Source of the DNA: DASZVB01 sp035545855 | Lineage (GTDB): Bacteria; Myxococcota_A; Polyangia; Polyangiales; Polyangiaceae | Direction of reading: 5' to 3' | Assembly (NCBI GenBank): GCA_035545855.1 | Contig: DASZXK010000053.1 | Coordinates: forward strand, 29,706-93,705 | DNA: 64,000 nucleotides | In this document: positions 8,192 through 16,623 of the stretch, piece after piece | How positions within the stretch are numbered: the stretch's first letter is position 1 | Layout: each line of letters opens with the position of its first letter | Made by a program: the position numbers and the translations under genes | The notes under the pieces: generated by a model | Databases searched by the model: none | Seen by the model: only the letters and a program-made list of their open reading frames with translations | What the model was told of the DNA's origin: nothing

Positions 8192-9583
8192 ATGTCCCGA
8201 TTCGAGTTCAAGCTGCCGGACATCGGCGAGGGCGTGACGGAAGGAGAGATCGTCTCCTGGCTCGTCGCCGCCGGAGATTCCGTCACCGAGAATCAGGACA
8301 TGGTGGAGGTCATGACGGACAAGGCGACCGTCACCATCGGCGCGCCGAAGAACGGGAAGATCGTGGAGGTCCGCGGCAGCGTCGGGGACGTCGTCCCCGT
8401 GGGCTCCGTGCTCGTCGTCCTGGACGTGGACGGCGAAGCGAGCGCGCGGAAGAGCGGCCCGCCGTCGCAGAAGCCCGCGCCCGCCGCGGCTCCCGAGCCG
8501 AAGGCGGACGGCGGAGGCACCGTCGCGTCCGCGGTCGGGGACCTGAAGGACGTGCTCCCGGGCCTACCGAACGCGCCCCGGATCGTCCAGGACGACTACC
8601 GGAACGAAAAGCCGCTGGCCTCGCCCGCGACCCGGAAGCTCGCCCGCGAGCTCGGCGTGGATCTCCAGACCGTGCGTCCCACCGGAGACGCCGGGCGAGT
8701 CACCCGGGAGGACGTCGAACGGAAGGCCGCCGCCGCGAAGGCGCCCGGCCTCGTCCCCGTGGCGCCCGGAAGCGCGCCGGCCCCCATCCACAGCGCGCAG
8801 ACGGTTCGGCCGAGCCCGGGCGAGCCCGGCGCGGCGCCGAGGCCCGCGCCTCGCCCCGCGGAGCCGCCGCCCCCGGCGCGGGGCGATCAGAGGGTGCCCA
8901 TCCGCGGGCTCCGGAAGCGCATCTACGAGAACATGGCGCGCGCGAAACACACCGCCGCGCACTTCACGTACGTGGACGAGTGCAACGTGACGGCGCTCCG
9001 CGGCGTGCGCGAGCGAGGGAAGGTACTCGCCGAAGCCGAGGGCATCTCGCTCCAGTACCTGCCGTTCATCGTGAAAGCCGTCGTGGCCGCGCTCCGCCGC
9101 CACCCGACGCTGAACGCCGTCGTGGACGACGCCGCCATGGAGATCGTCCAGCGGGGCTCGTACGACATCGGCATCGCCGTCGCGACGGACTCCGGGCTCA
9201 CCGTGCCGGTGCTCCGCGGCGCCGATCGCCTCTCGATCCTGGAGATCTCGCGCGAGATCGATCGACTCGCCTCGGAAGCGCGCGCCGGGAAGACCCGCCG
9301 GGAGGACCTCGGCGGGTCCTCGTTCACGATCACCTCGCTCGGGAGGCAGGGTGGCCTCTTCGCGACGCCGGTGGTGAACTACCCGGAGGTCGCCATCCTC
9401 GGGGTCCACCAGATCAAGAAGCGTCCGGTCGTGCAGGGGGACGAGATCGTCATCGGGGACGTGATGCTCCTCAGCCTGTCGTTCGACCACCGCATCATCG
9501 ACGGGCACGTCGGCGCCGCCTTCGCGGCCGAGGTCATCGGGTACCTCGAGACGCCGGAAAAGCTCCTGCTCGAGATGCGCTGA
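8192..9583 (+). CDS. 2-oxoacid dehydrogenase E2, dihydrolipoamide acyltransferase
   Basis: Core acyltransferase of the complex. Residues 1-80 form one lipoyl domain with the modified lysine at K44 (MTDKATV). An Ala/Pro linker leads to a peripheral subunit-binding domain at about 141-178 (SPATRKLARELGVDL), a second linker, and the catalytic domain from about 235 on. The active-site histidine and aspartate are H433 and D437 in DHRIIDG. I chose ATG 8192 because it places the lipoyl domain at the N-terminus; the frame is open upstream but antisense-like. The protein has 463 residues with a single lipoyl domain. Confidence 0.94.
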   Translation: MSRFEFKLPDIGEGVTEGEIVSWLVAAGDSVTENQDMVEVMTDKATVTIGAPKNGKIVEVRGSVGDVVPVGSVLVVLDVDGEASARKSGPPSQKPAPAAAPEPKADGGGTVASAVGDLKDVLPGLPNAPRIVQDDYRNEKPLASPATRKLARELGVDLQTVRPTGDAGRVTREDVERKAAAAKAPGLVPVAPGSAPAPIHSAQTVRPSPGEPGAAPRPAPRPAEPPPPARGDQRVPIRGLRKRIYENMARAKHTAAHFTYVDECNVTALRGVRERGKVLAEAEGISLQYLPFIVKAVVAALRRHPTLNAVVDDAAMEIVQRGSYDIGIAVATDSGLTVPVLRGADRLSILEISREIDRLASEARAGKTRREDLGGSSFTITSLGRQGGLFATPVVNYPEVAILGVHQIKKRPVVQGDEIVIGDVMLLSLSFDHRIIDGHVGAAFAAEVIGYLETPEKLLLEMR

Positions 9584-9816
9584 TGCCCGGGCTCGACGGG
9601 GCGTTTCGACCCCCAAGGAATTTTCCCGTTGCCGGCCCATGTAGGCAGATGTGCGGCGTTTCCATCCCGATCGACGCCCACATACGCGGTCCGAGCGTGG
9701 CGAGGGCCCCCATGGATGGAATAGACTGAAAGCGCTGCCAGGGGACCGCTCGCGAACGGCTCAGATCACCGACGTCCCCGGTGGCGAGAACGAGACAAGG
9801 ACAGGACGAACACCGC

Positions 9817-10833
9817 GTGAATCATCGCCCCCTAACAATCGGTGCAATCCTCGCCGTAGTCACTGCCGCCGGCATCGCTCACGCCGCGGACACGGCGCCG
9901 TCCGTCGAGGACATCAAGGCGGCCGAGTCGGACTTCAACAAGGGCCGCGAGGCCTACAAGGCGACGAACTACGTCGAGGCGGCCGAGTACTTCGAATCGG
10001 CCGACAGTCACGCGCCGAACGACCGCGTCCTCGAGCTCGCCATCAACGCGCGGGACAAGGCAGGTCACATCGATCGCGCGGCGACGCTCGCGCAGTACGG
10101 GCTCGACACGTATCCGAACAGTGAACGCGTCCGCAAGGTCGCGTCTCCGCTGGTGGATCGCGGACGCGCCGAGATGCTCCAGGTGACCATCCAGTGCGAC
10201 GAAGCGTGCAGCCTGCTGGACGGTACGCGGCTCGTCCACGGCGCCGCCGCGCAGCGCCGCGTCGTGTACCTCACGCCGGGCGACCACACGGTCCGCGCCG
10301 TCTGGTCCGACGACCGCGCCGTCTCGAAGAACGTGACGGGCAAGGCCGGAGAGTCCCAGACCCTCGACTTCCGGGCGCCTCCGATTCCGAAGAAGGTGGA
10401 GCTCCCTCCGCCGACGACGGGAACGGGCGCGCCGGGAATGGACCGGGGTGCCGAGCAGAAGCCATTTGGTCTGCCGCCCCTCTACTTCTGGATCGGCGCC
10501 GGAACGACGGCCGCCCTCGGCGGCGTCACCGTGTGGAGCGGCATCGACACCTTGAACAACCCCGGGAAGGACAAGGTCGAGAGGGGCTGCGTCGGCCAGG
10601 GGACGAGCTGTTCGCTCTACAAGGACGGCAAGGCCAAGGAACTCCGGACGAATCTCCTCATCGGCGCGACGTCCGTCGTCGGCGTCGCGACGGCGATCGT
10701 CGGCTTGTTCGCGACCGACTGGCGCGGGGAACCGGAGAAGGAAGAGAAAGCGACGGCGAAGCGCGGGCTCAACGTTTCACCGTGGGTCAGCTATCACTAC
10801 GGCCCGTCGATTGGAGCCACCGGGAGGTTCTGA
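9817..10833 (+). CDS. Exported TPR/PEGA-type membrane protein, function unknown
   Basis: The protein has a signal peptide (MNHRPLTIGAILAVVTAAGIAHA, cleaved before AD; first residues quoted in part), then TPR-like helices (about 25-115, KGREAYKATNYVEAAEYFESA), then a PEGA-like beta domain with YLTPGDHTVRAV (about 130-180), a Pro-rich linker, and two membrane segments (about 220-240 and 280-300). I prefer GTG 9817 over GTG 9781, because it opens directly with the signal peptide and is preceded by AGGACAGGA. Such proteins are common beside Ser/Thr kinases in myxobacteria, and a kinase gene follows 4 bp later. Confidence 0.75.
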   Translation: MNHRPLTIGAILAVVTAAGIAHAADTAPSVEDIKAAESDFNKGREAYKATNYVEAAEYFESADSHAPNDRVLELAINARDKAGHIDRAATLAQYGLDTYPNSERVRKVASPLVDRGRAEMLQVTIQCDEACSLLDGTRLVHGAAAQRRVVYLTPGDHTVRAVWSDDRAVSKNVTGKAGESQTLDFRAPPIPKKVELPPPTTGTGAPGMDRGAEQKPFGLPPLYFWIGAGTTAALGGVTVWSGIDTLNNPGKDKVERGCVGQGTSCSLYKDGKAKELRTNLLIGATSVVGVATAIVGLFATDWRGEPEKEEKATAKRGLNVSPWVSYHYGPSIGATGRF

Positions 10834-10837
10834 GCGA

Positions 10838-12406
10838 GTGGCTGCCCCGAAGCTGATCGACACCAACTACGACGGTCCGCAGCGGATCGACCGTTACGAT
10901 CTCGTCGCGGAGATCGCGAGCGGTGGCATGGCCACCGTGTATCTCGCGAACCTCTCCGGCGTCGGCGGGTTCCGGCGTTTCGTCGCGATCAAGCGCCTGC
11001 ACCCGCACCTCGCGAAGGAGCAGGAGTTCGTGGAGATGTTCCTCGACGAGGCACGCCTCGCCGCGGGCATCCACCACCCTCATGTCGTCCCCATCCTCGA
11101 GGTCGGCGCGAGCGAGCGCGGCTACTACCTCGTCATGGAGTACATCGAGGGGGACACCCTCGCGAGACTCCTCGCGCGCGCCGCCACGGCCGGAAAGCGC
11201 CTTCCCGCATCCATCGGCGTCCGCGTCGTGGTGGACATGCTCACCGGCCTCCACGCCGCGCACGAACTCCGGGACGAAACGGGGATGCCGACCGAGCTCG
11301 TCCACCGGGACGTCTCCCCGCAGAACATCCTCGTCGGCATGGACGGGAACACCCGCATCACGGACTTCGGCGTCGCTCGCGCGGCGAGCCGCCTCTCCGC
11401 GACGCGCGCCGGCCAGCTGAAGGGCAAGATCGCGTACATGGCCCCGGAGCAGGCCGTCGGGGATCCGTCGGTGGATCGCCGCGCCGACGTCTTCTCGTCC
11501 GGAATCGTGCTCTGGGAAGTCCTCGCTGCTCGCCGCCTCTTCAAGGCGGAGAACGAGGCAGCGACGCTCTCCCGCGTCATCTCGGAGCCGATCCCGGACA
11601 TCCGCGAGGTGAACCCGGACATCGACGCCGGGGTCGCCGCCGTCGTGATGAAGGCGCTCGAGCGCGACCGGGACGGCCGCTACCCGACGTGTCAGGAGTT
11701 CGCCGACGATCTCGAGCGCGCTGCCCGCGCCGCGAACCTCATCGCCACGACACGTGAGGTCGCCGCTTACGTCGGAGAGGTCATCGGCCAGGAGATCTCG
11801 CAGCAGCGAGACGCGGTCCGTGCGTGGCTCGCCCGAAGCGAACCGAGCCAGGCCATCCCCGACATCGTCGAGCTCCCGCACTCGTCTTCGGCGCCCCCCC
11901 TAGGCGGACTGCCGCAGGTGGCGACGGGGGAGCAGTCGGGGATGGTGGCGTCGCCGATCGCGGCGCCGCTCGGCGCTCCTCTGGTCGAGACGGGGGGGCA
12001 GTCGAAGGCGCCGTGGGTCATCATCGGCGCGGCCGCCGCGGGCTTCATCATCGTGGCGCTTCTCGTCCTCCTGTTCCGGAAGGAGGAGACGCAGCCCCCC
12101 GTCGTCGTGCAGCAGGCTCCGGTCGTCCAGCAGCCCGTTCAACCGGCTGCCGTCCCCGCGCCGTCGCCGTCTCCCGCGGCGGCGCCGGCGCCCGCCGCCG
12201 TGGCGCCGGCGGCCCCTGCAGCCGTCCCGGAAGAGCCCACCGCGGCCAGGCCGGAACCCGGCGCGAGGCCCGCCCGGATCCCGCACGGCGGAGCCGCACG
12301 CCCGGGGCCCGCCGCGGCTTCCCCGGCCGCGACGCCGACGGCCGCGCCCAAGCCGGCCCCGGCCGCGCCTCCGTCGGACATCGACCTCTCGAACCCGTAC
12401 AAGTGA
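10838..12406 (+). CDS. Membrane-anchored Ser/Thr protein kinase
   Basis: Eukaryote-like (Hanks-type) kinase. The Gly-rich loop is EIASGGMATVYLA (residues 25-37), the ATP lysine K52 in VAIKR, the catalytic loop HRDVSPQN at 156-163, the Mg-binding DFG at 176-178, and APEQ follows. One membrane segment lies at about 391-412, with a Pro/Ala-rich tail of 110 residues behind it. All catalytic residues are intact, so it should be active. I start it at GTG 10838, 10 bases after GGGAGG; an in-frame TTG at 10811 would overlap the preceding gene. The close spacing suggests cotranscription with the TPR/PEGA protein. Confidence 0.93.
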   Translation: MAAPKLIDTNYDGPQRIDRYDLVAEIASGGMATVYLANLSGVGGFRRFVAIKRLHPHLAKEQEFVEMFLDEARLAAGIHHPHVVPILEVGASERGYYLVMEYIEGDTLARLLARAATAGKRLPASIGVRVVVDMLTGLHAAHELRDETGMPTELVHRDVSPQNILVGMDGNTRITDFGVARAASRLSATRAGQLKGKIAYMAPEQAVGDPSVDRRADVFSSGIVLWEVLAARRLFKAENEAATLSRVISEPIPDIREVNPDIDAGVAAVVMKALERDRDGRYPTCQEFADDLERAARAANLIATTREVAAYVGEVIGQEISQQRDAVRAWLARSEPSQAIPDIVELPHSSSAPPLGGLPQVATGEQSGMVASPIAAPLGAPLVETGGQSKAPWVIIGAAAAGFIIVALLVLLFRKEETQPPVVVQQAPVVQQPVQPAAVPAPSPSPAAAPAPAAVAPAAPAAVPEEPTAARPEPGARPARIPHGGAARPGPAAASPAATPTAAPKPAPAAPPSDIDLSNPYK

Positions 12407-12455
12407 CTCGCTCTCCGCTGCTGGCCGGGTGAACGAGCGGGATTTCCGCGGTCCG

Positions 12456-12484
12456 TTGACTGGCGCGGGGCTTGCTGCTACTTA
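12456..12484 (+). promoter_or_regulatory. Possible sigma-70 promoter for prs
   Basis: TTGACT at 12456-12461 differs from the -35 consensus at one position. It is followed after 17 bases by TACTTA at 12479-12484, a weak -10 match. Transcription would begin near 12491, giving a leader of about 80 nt before the preferred prs start. Confidence 0.35.
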
Positions 12485-12532
12485 TCGCCACCCTGCCGGA
12501 CCGCGATCCCGCCGGTTTTCTTCATGAAATTC

Positions 12533-12552
12533 AGGGGCTTAAGCCCCTTTTT
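12533..12552 (+). terminator. Terminator-like hairpin in the prs leader
   Basis: A perfect 16-base palindrome, AGGGGCTTAAGCCCCT, is followed by a run of five T (12548-12552). This is a textbook intrinsic terminator: a short GC stem, the loop TTAA, then the T run. It lies 127 bp after the kinase gene and 20 bp before the preferred GTG of prs. It could end transcription from the kinase operon or act as an attenuator within the prs leader. Confidence 0.7.
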
Positions 12553-12571
12553 CGGTTTCGGAACGCTGCCA

Positions 12572-13525
12572 GTGACCGTCGATAGCAAGAACCTCTGCCT
12601 CGTCTCGGGGACCGCCAATCCCGGCCTTGCAGAAGAGATCGCCGGAGTGCTCGGGACGCGGCTCGCCCAGACCCGTCTCTCGCGCTTCAGCGACGGCGAA
12701 TCGTTCTTTCAGATCGAGGAGAACGTCCGCGGTCGTCAAGCGTTCGTGATCCAGCCGACCTGCTCCCCGGTGAACGATCACCTGATGGAGCTGCTCATCA
12801 TGTGCGACGCGCTCCGCCGCGCGTCCGCGGGTTCCATCACCGCGGTGCTCCCGTACTACGGGTACGCCCGGCAAGATCGGAAGGTCGCGCCGCGCACGCC
12901 CATCACCTCCAAGCTCGTCGCGGATCTGCTCGTCGCGGCAGGCGTCGGCCGCGTCATCTGTCTGGACCTCCACGCGGGCCAGATCCAGGGCTTCTTCGAC
13001 ATCCCGTTCGATCACCTCCACGGCCTGCCCGTGTTCCTCACGGACTACCTGAAGCCGAAGTTCGATCAGAACGCGGTGTTCGTTTCGCCGGATGCCGGCG
13101 GCGTGGAGCGCACGCGCGCCTTCGCGAAGCGGCTCGGCGCCTCCCTCGCCATCATCGACAAGCGCCGCGAGCGGGCGAACGTGAGCGAGGTGATGCACCT
13201 CATCGGCGACGTGAAGGGCCGGGACTGCATCATCGTCGACGACATGATCGACACCGCCGGTACGCTCTGCAACGCGGCCCAGGCCGTGATGCGGGAAGGC
13301 GCCCGCCGGGTCGTGGCGGTCGCGTCCCACGGTGTCCTCAGCGGCCCCGCCGCCGAACGCATCGCGGCGTCCCCGCTGGAAGAGGTCGTCGTCTCCAACT
13401 CCATTCCCCCGAGCGCCGCCGTTCGGGCCTGCCCCAAGATCCGGTACGTGTCCGTGGGCAAGCTCCTCGGAGAGGCCATCCGGCGCATTCATCTGAACGA
13501 TTCGGTGAGCTCGCTCTTCGTGTGA
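12572..13525 (+). CDS. prs: Ribose-phosphate pyrophosphokinase (PRPP synthetase)
   Basis: Makes PRPP from ribose-5-phosphate and ATP for purine, pyrimidine, histidine, tryptophan and NAD synthesis. Visible signatures are SRFSDGE, the ATP-loop region YYGYARQDRK, LDLHAGQIQGFF and the PRPP-binding loop IIVDDMIDTAGT. Starting at GTG 12572 gives MTVDSKNLCLVSG and 317 residues, the normal size. The upstream in-frame ATG at 12524 would add 16 residues encoded by a terminator-like hairpin, which argues against it. Neither start has a clear Shine-Dalgarno sequence. rplY follows 27 bp later. Confidence 0.95.
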   Translation: MTVDSKNLCLVSGTANPGLAEEIAGVLGTRLAQTRLSRFSDGESFFQIEENVRGRQAFVIQPTCSPVNDHLMELLIMCDALRRASAGSITAVLPYYGYARQDRKVAPRTPITSKLVADLLVAAGVGRVICLDLHAGQIQGFFDIPFDHLHGLPVFLTDYLKPKFDQNAVFVSPDAGGVERTRAFAKRLGASLAIIDKRRERANVSEVMHLIGDVKGRDCIIVDDMIDTAGTLCNAAQAVMREGARRVVAVASHGVLSGPAAERIAASPLEEVVVSNSIPPSAAVRACPKIRYVSVGKLLGEAIRRIHLNDSVSSLFV

Positions 13526-13552
13526 GCGGGACGAGAGGACCGGTAGAGAGCC

Positions 13553-14302
13553 ATGGAAACCATCAAGCTGACTGCAGATACGCGATCCGCCACGGGCAAG
13601 GGTGAGGTTCGCCGGCTCCGGAGCACGGACAAGATTCCGGCCGTCGCCTACGGCAAGGGTCTCGCCACGAAGCAGATCTCCGTCTCGCCGAAGGACGTCG
13701 CGGGGATCCTCGCGACCGAGCGCGGCAGGAACTCCGTCGTGGAGCTCACCATCGGCGGCAAGGAGAAGCTCACGGTGCTCCTCACGGACTACCAGTACCA
13801 CCCCGTGACGCGCGCCCTTCTCCACGCGGACTTCAAGCAGATCGACGAGAACGCGCCGATCGACGTCGAGGTGCCGTTCGAGGCGACCGGCAAGGCGAAG
13901 GGCGTCGTCGACGGCGGCATCCTCCGCGTCGTCTACCGGAAGCTCCCCGTGCGGTGCCTGCCCATCCAGGTCCCCGCGAAGCTCACGCACGACGTGACCG
14001 CGCTCGAGATCGACGACTCCGTCCTCGCGAAGGAGCTCACCCTTCCGGAAGGCGTCACCGTTCGCCTCCCGCCGGATCAGACGGTGATCGCCGTCGGCAC
14101 CGTGCGCCAGCAGGTCGAAGAAGAGACGGCTGCCGCCGCTGCGGCTCCGGGCGCGCCGGGTGCGGCTCCGGCCGCGGGCGCGGCTCCTGCTGCGGGTGCG
14201 GCTCCGGCCGCGGGTGGCGGCGCTGCGGCTCCGGCCGCGGCTGCGAAGGGCGCCGCTCCGGCGGCTGCCGCGGCGAAGCCCGCCGGCAAACCGAGCAAGT
14301 GA
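13553..14302 (+). CDS. rplY: 50S ribosomal protein bL25, long CTC form
   Basis: 5S rRNA-binding ribosomal protein of the general-stress (CTC) type. The N-terminal bL25 domain (about 1-95) contains GKGEVRRLRSTDKIPAVAYG. The CTC C-terminal beta domain (95-190) contains VPFEATGKAKGVVDGG. The last 50 residues are an Ala/Pro/Gly tail built of short AAPAAG repeats, common in long forms. The gene is preceded by GAGAGGACCGGTAGAGAGCC and overlaps the next gene, pth, by 4 bp (GTGA). The rplY-pth order after prs is a widely conserved arrangement. Confidence 0.95.
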   Translation: METIKLTADTRSATGKGEVRRLRSTDKIPAVAYGKGLATKQISVSPKDVAGILATERGRNSVVELTIGGKEKLTVLLTDYQYHPVTRALLHADFKQIDENAPIDVEVPFEATGKAKGVVDGGILRVVYRKLPVRCLPIQVPAKLTHDVTALEIDDSVLAKELTLPEGVTVRLPPDQTVIAVGTVRQQVEEETAAAAAAPGAPGAAPAAGAAPAAGAAPAAGGGAAAPAAAAKGAAPAAAAAKPAGKPSK

Positions 14303-14871
14303 TCCTCGTCGTCGGCCTCGGCAACCCCGGCAAGAAGTACGCGGACACGCGTCACAACGTCGGGTTCGTCGTGGCCGACCGTCTCGCGGCGCGTGCGAAC
14401 GCGTCCTTTCGCGAGAAGTTCAACGGGCGCTTCACCGAGCTCGAGCTCGAGGGCCAGAAGATCGGCCTCCTCGAGCCCCAGACGTTCATGAACGATTCCG
14501 GCCGCAGCGTGAAGGCGGCGGCCACGTTCTACAAGGTCCTGCCCGGGGACGTCCTCGTCGTCCACGACGAGCTCGATATCCCGTTCGGGACGCTCCGCCT
14601 GAAGAAGGGCGGGGGGGAGGCCGGAAACAACGGCCTCCGGTCGGTGAGCCAGCACCTCGGAACGAAGGACTACGTCCGGCTCCGGTTCGGTATCGGAAAG
14701 CCTCCGGCCGGGTTTCGGGGTGACGGCGCAGATTTCGTGCTACAAGCCTTCGCCCCCGAAGAAAGGGCCCGCCTCGGCGACCTCGTCGAGCAGGCCACGG
14801 ACACGGTGGCGCTCTTCGTCGGCAAGGGTCTCGATCACGCGATGAACGTGACCAACCGTCGAGCGAGCTGA
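14299..14871 (+). CDS. pth: Peptidyl-tRNA hydrolase
   Basis: Recycles peptidyl-tRNAs released from stalled ribosomes. The start is GTG 14299, overlapping the rplY stop as GTGA, and the protein then begins directly with ILVVGLGNPGKKYADTRHN. Catalytic features are visible: H19 in TRHNVGF, the asparagine of FMNDSG, the aspartate of VVHDELDIP, and GGGEAGNNGLRS. The length of 190 residues is standard. The frame is open upstream inside rplY, but that part is a shadow. Confidence 0.95.
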   Translation: MILVVGLGNPGKKYADTRHNVGFVVADRLAARANASFREKFNGRFTELELEGQKIGLLEPQTFMNDSGRSVKAAATFYKVLPGDVLVVHDELDIPFGTLRLKKGGGEAGNNGLRSVSQHLGTKDYVRLRFGIGKPPAGFRGDGADFVLQAFAPEERARLGDLVEQATDTVALFVGKGLDHAMNVTNRRAS

Positions 14872-14920
14872 CTCCTTGCTCCCGGCGCGCCCGGGGGCCC
14901 TAGGCCAAAGGGAGATACAC

Positions 14921-15466
14921 ATGAGTGAAGCAAGCACCGCGGCCCACCCCGACCGCGAATACGAGACCATCTTCATCCTCAAGCCCGACGTCTCGAAAGA
15001 GAGCTCGGAGGGCATCGGCACCCGCCTCGCGGACGTCGTGAGCAAGCAGGGCGGGAAGCTCACGCGCGTCGAGAACTGGGGACGCCGGAAGCTCGCGTAC
15101 CCGGTCGCGAAGCAGAAGCGCGGCGTCTACGTGTACCTGAAGTACATCGGGCGCGGCGGCCTCGTCGCGGAGGTGGAGCGCAACCTCCGCATGCTCGACG
15201 ACGTGCTGAAGTACCAGACGGTGAAGGTCGCCGAAGAGGTCCCGCTGGACGTCGCGGTCGCCCCGGAAGACGTGAAGTTCGAGCACGTCGAAGCGCCCCC
15301 GGAAGACGCGGCGGAGGATTCGCGCGCCCGCGAGCTCGGCCTCGAAGATCGGCCGGACCGCCCGGAGGAGGACCACCGCCGCCGCGATCCGTATGCCGAC
15401 GAGTCGGACGAGTACGGCGAGGCCGAAGTGGCCGCGCAGAACGACATGGGCGGGGAGGACGACTGA
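14921..15466 (+). CDS. rpsF: 30S ribosomal protein bS6
   Basis: Platform protein of the 30S subunit that pairs with bS18. The core (about 10-110) shows YETIFILKPDVS, WGRRKLAYPVAKQKRGVYVYLKY and the family hydrophobic pattern. A long acidic C-terminal tail (110-181) rich in Glu, Asp and Arg exceeds the 100-135 residues of most homologues. The start is ATG 14921, 7 bases after AAAGGGAG. It overlaps rpsR by one base (TGATG). Confidence 0.95.
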   Translation: MSEASTAAHPDREYETIFILKPDVSKESSEGIGTRLADVVSKQGGKLTRVENWGRRKLAYPVAKQKRGVYVYLKYIGRGGLVAEVERNLRMLDDVLKYQTVKVAEEVPLDVAVAPEDVKFEHVEAPPEDAAEDSRARELGLEDRPDRPEEDHRRRDPYADESDEYGEAEVAAQNDMGGEDD

Positions 15467-15750
15467 TGAAACGCGAGATCGCCATGGACAAGACCGGCAA
15501 TCCTGATTCCGTTCCGCCGCCCCGCCGCGGCCGTCGCCGCGGATGCCCCTTCTGCTCCAACGAGAGCACGGGCCAGCCGACGGGCATCGAATACAAGGAC
15601 CCCCAGTCGCTCAAGTACTTCGTGACGGAGCGCGGGAAGGTCGTCCCGCGCCGGATCTCCGGCGCCTGCGCGAAGCACCAGCGCGAGCTCATGCTCGCGA
15701 TCAAGCGCGCGCGGAACATCGCCCTCCTACCCTTCACCATGAACGACTGA
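15466..15750 (+). CDS. rpsR: 30S ribosomal protein bS18 (cysteine-containing form)
   Basis: Small basic 30S protein that binds bS6. The conserved core SLKYFVTERGKVVPRRISGACAKHQREL is present (quoted here only as its segment KVVPRRISGACAKHQ) and the end is IALLPFTMND. A CPFC pair plus the later Cys mark the zinc-binding type. The protein has 94 residues from ATG 15466; an internal ATG at 15484 is also possible. It sits in the standard order rpsF-rpsR-rplI with a 1-bp overlap to rpsF. Confidence 0.94.
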   Translation: MKREIAMDKTGNPDSVPPPRRGRRRGCPFCSNESTGQPTGIEYKDPQSLKYFVTERGKVVPRRISGACAKHQRELMLAIKRARNIALLPFTMND

Positions 15751-15760
15751 GGAGACGAAC

Positions 15761-16222
15761 ATGCCCTCGACGATCCAAGTCGTCCTTCAAGAGGACGTGC
15801 ACAACCTCGGAAAGAGCGGGGACCTGGTGAAGGTCCGCCCCGGCTACGCGCGGAACTTCCTCCTCCCGCGCGGGCTCGCTGCGCCCGCCACCGCCGGGAA
15901 CCTCGCGCGCGTCGAAGCGCTCCGCCGTCAGGCGGTCGCTCGCGTCGCGAAGGAGCTCGCGGAGGCCCAGGAGACCGCGAAGAAGCTCGAAGCGGTTTCC
16001 GTCAAGATCTCCCGCGCCGTCGGCGAGGAGAACAAGATGTACGGCTCCGTCACCTCGAAGGACGTGGAAGAGGCGTTCGCGGGAGTGGGCGTCACGATCG
16101 ACCGGAAGAAGATCGATCTTCCCGAGCCGATCAAGACGCTCGGTCTCGCCGAGGTGCCCATCAAGCTGCACCACGACGTCGTCGCGAAGCTCAGAGTAGA
16201 AGTAGTCAAGGCATCCAGCTGA
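15761..16222 (+). CDS. rplI: 50S ribosomal protein bL9
   Basis: Ribosomal stalk-base protein with two globular domains joined by a long helix. The N-terminal domain shows VVLQEDVHNLGKSGDLVKV and PGYARNFLLPRGLA. The connecting helix spans about 40-80, and the C-terminal domain includes GSVTSKDVEEAF and HHDVVAKLRVEV. The length is 153 residues. The gene ends with codons for KASS and TGA, and this terminal segment is the start of a tandem DNA repeat that continues behind the gene. Confidence 0.95.
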   Translation: MPSTIQVVLQEDVHNLGKSGDLVKVRPGYARNFLLPRGLAAPATAGNLARVEALRRQAVARVAKELAEAQETAKKLEAVSVKISRAVGEENKMYGSVTSKDVEEAFAGVGVTIDRKKIDLPEPIKTLGLAEVPIKLHHDVVAKLRVEVVKASS

Positions 16223-16245
16223 GGATCGCTTCGTCTGGCTCCGTG

Positions 16246-16267
16246 GGCGCGGTCCTGGGACCGCGCC
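16246..16267 (+). terminator. Hairpin behind rplI, copy 1
   Basis: Perfect inverted repeat GGCGCGGTCC-TG-GGACCGCGCC with 10-base arms, located 24 bp after the rplI stop. There is no T run, so it may slow or terminate transcription only partly, or protect the 3' end of the mRNA. Confidence 0.6.
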
Positions 16268-16318
16268 TCGAGACACGGTCAAAGCATCCAGCTGAGGATC
16301 GCTTCGTCTCGCTCCGTG

Positions 16319-16340
16319 GGCGCGGTCCTGGGACCGCGCC
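16319..16340 (+). terminator. Hairpin behind rplI, copy 2
   Basis: Identical copy of the GGCGCGGTCC-TG-GGACCGCGCC inverted repeat, exactly 73 bp after copy 1, within the second tandem unit. Confidence 0.6.
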
Positions 16341-16428
16341 TCAAGACACGATGAAGGCATCGAGCTGAAGCGCGCGAGCCGATCGCGTTGACACGCGGCC
16401 CGGGGAGTGAGACCTTCCCGGGTAACCT

Positions 16429-16467
16429 CACCCCGGTGGTTTTCGAGCCACCGGGGTGTCGTGTTTT
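16429..16467 (+). terminator. Intrinsic terminator of the rpsF-rpsR-rplI operon
   Basis: A strong stem with 11-bp arms, CACCCCGGTGG and CCACCGGGGTG, and the 8-base loop TTTTCGAG, followed by TCGTGTTTT. It is the most convincing terminator in the 401-bp gap between rplI and dnaB. The rest of that gap (16468-16623) shows no gene; it must hold the dnaB promoter, which I cannot place with confidence. Confidence 0.75.
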
Positions 16468-16623
16468 CTGGGCCCTGTGGACAAGGTATGGGCGTGACGT
16501 TGAGAAACTCGGGATTCGATGAATTGTCAGGGAATTTCGAGCACTTGTCGATGGTTGGACATTGCCTGTCCTGGCTTCGCGTGACCGCACCGCGTTCGCG
16601 AGCCAGCGTGGAGGGAGAGATCG

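Larger units (their letters stand above)
16206..16368 (+). repeat. 73-bp tandem repeat copying the end of rplI plus its hairpin
   Basis: Two near-perfect units (16206-16278 and 16279-16351) and a truncated third (16352-16368) have a period of exactly 73 bp. Each unit begins with the last codons of rplI, reading K-A-S-S-stop, so the rplI end appears three times. Each full unit also contains one hairpin. The few differences between copies are single bases. The unit looks like a tandem duplication of a gene end with its terminator. Confidence 0.85.

Noticed and set aside
12524..12571. N-terminal extension of prs
   Set aside because: The codons are those of a perfect terminator-like palindrome, and family length favours GTG 12572.
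16388..16416. TTGACA followed by GACCTT as promoter
   Set aside because: The -35 box is perfect, but the -10 has little resemblance to the consensus and a terminator follows 13 bp later.
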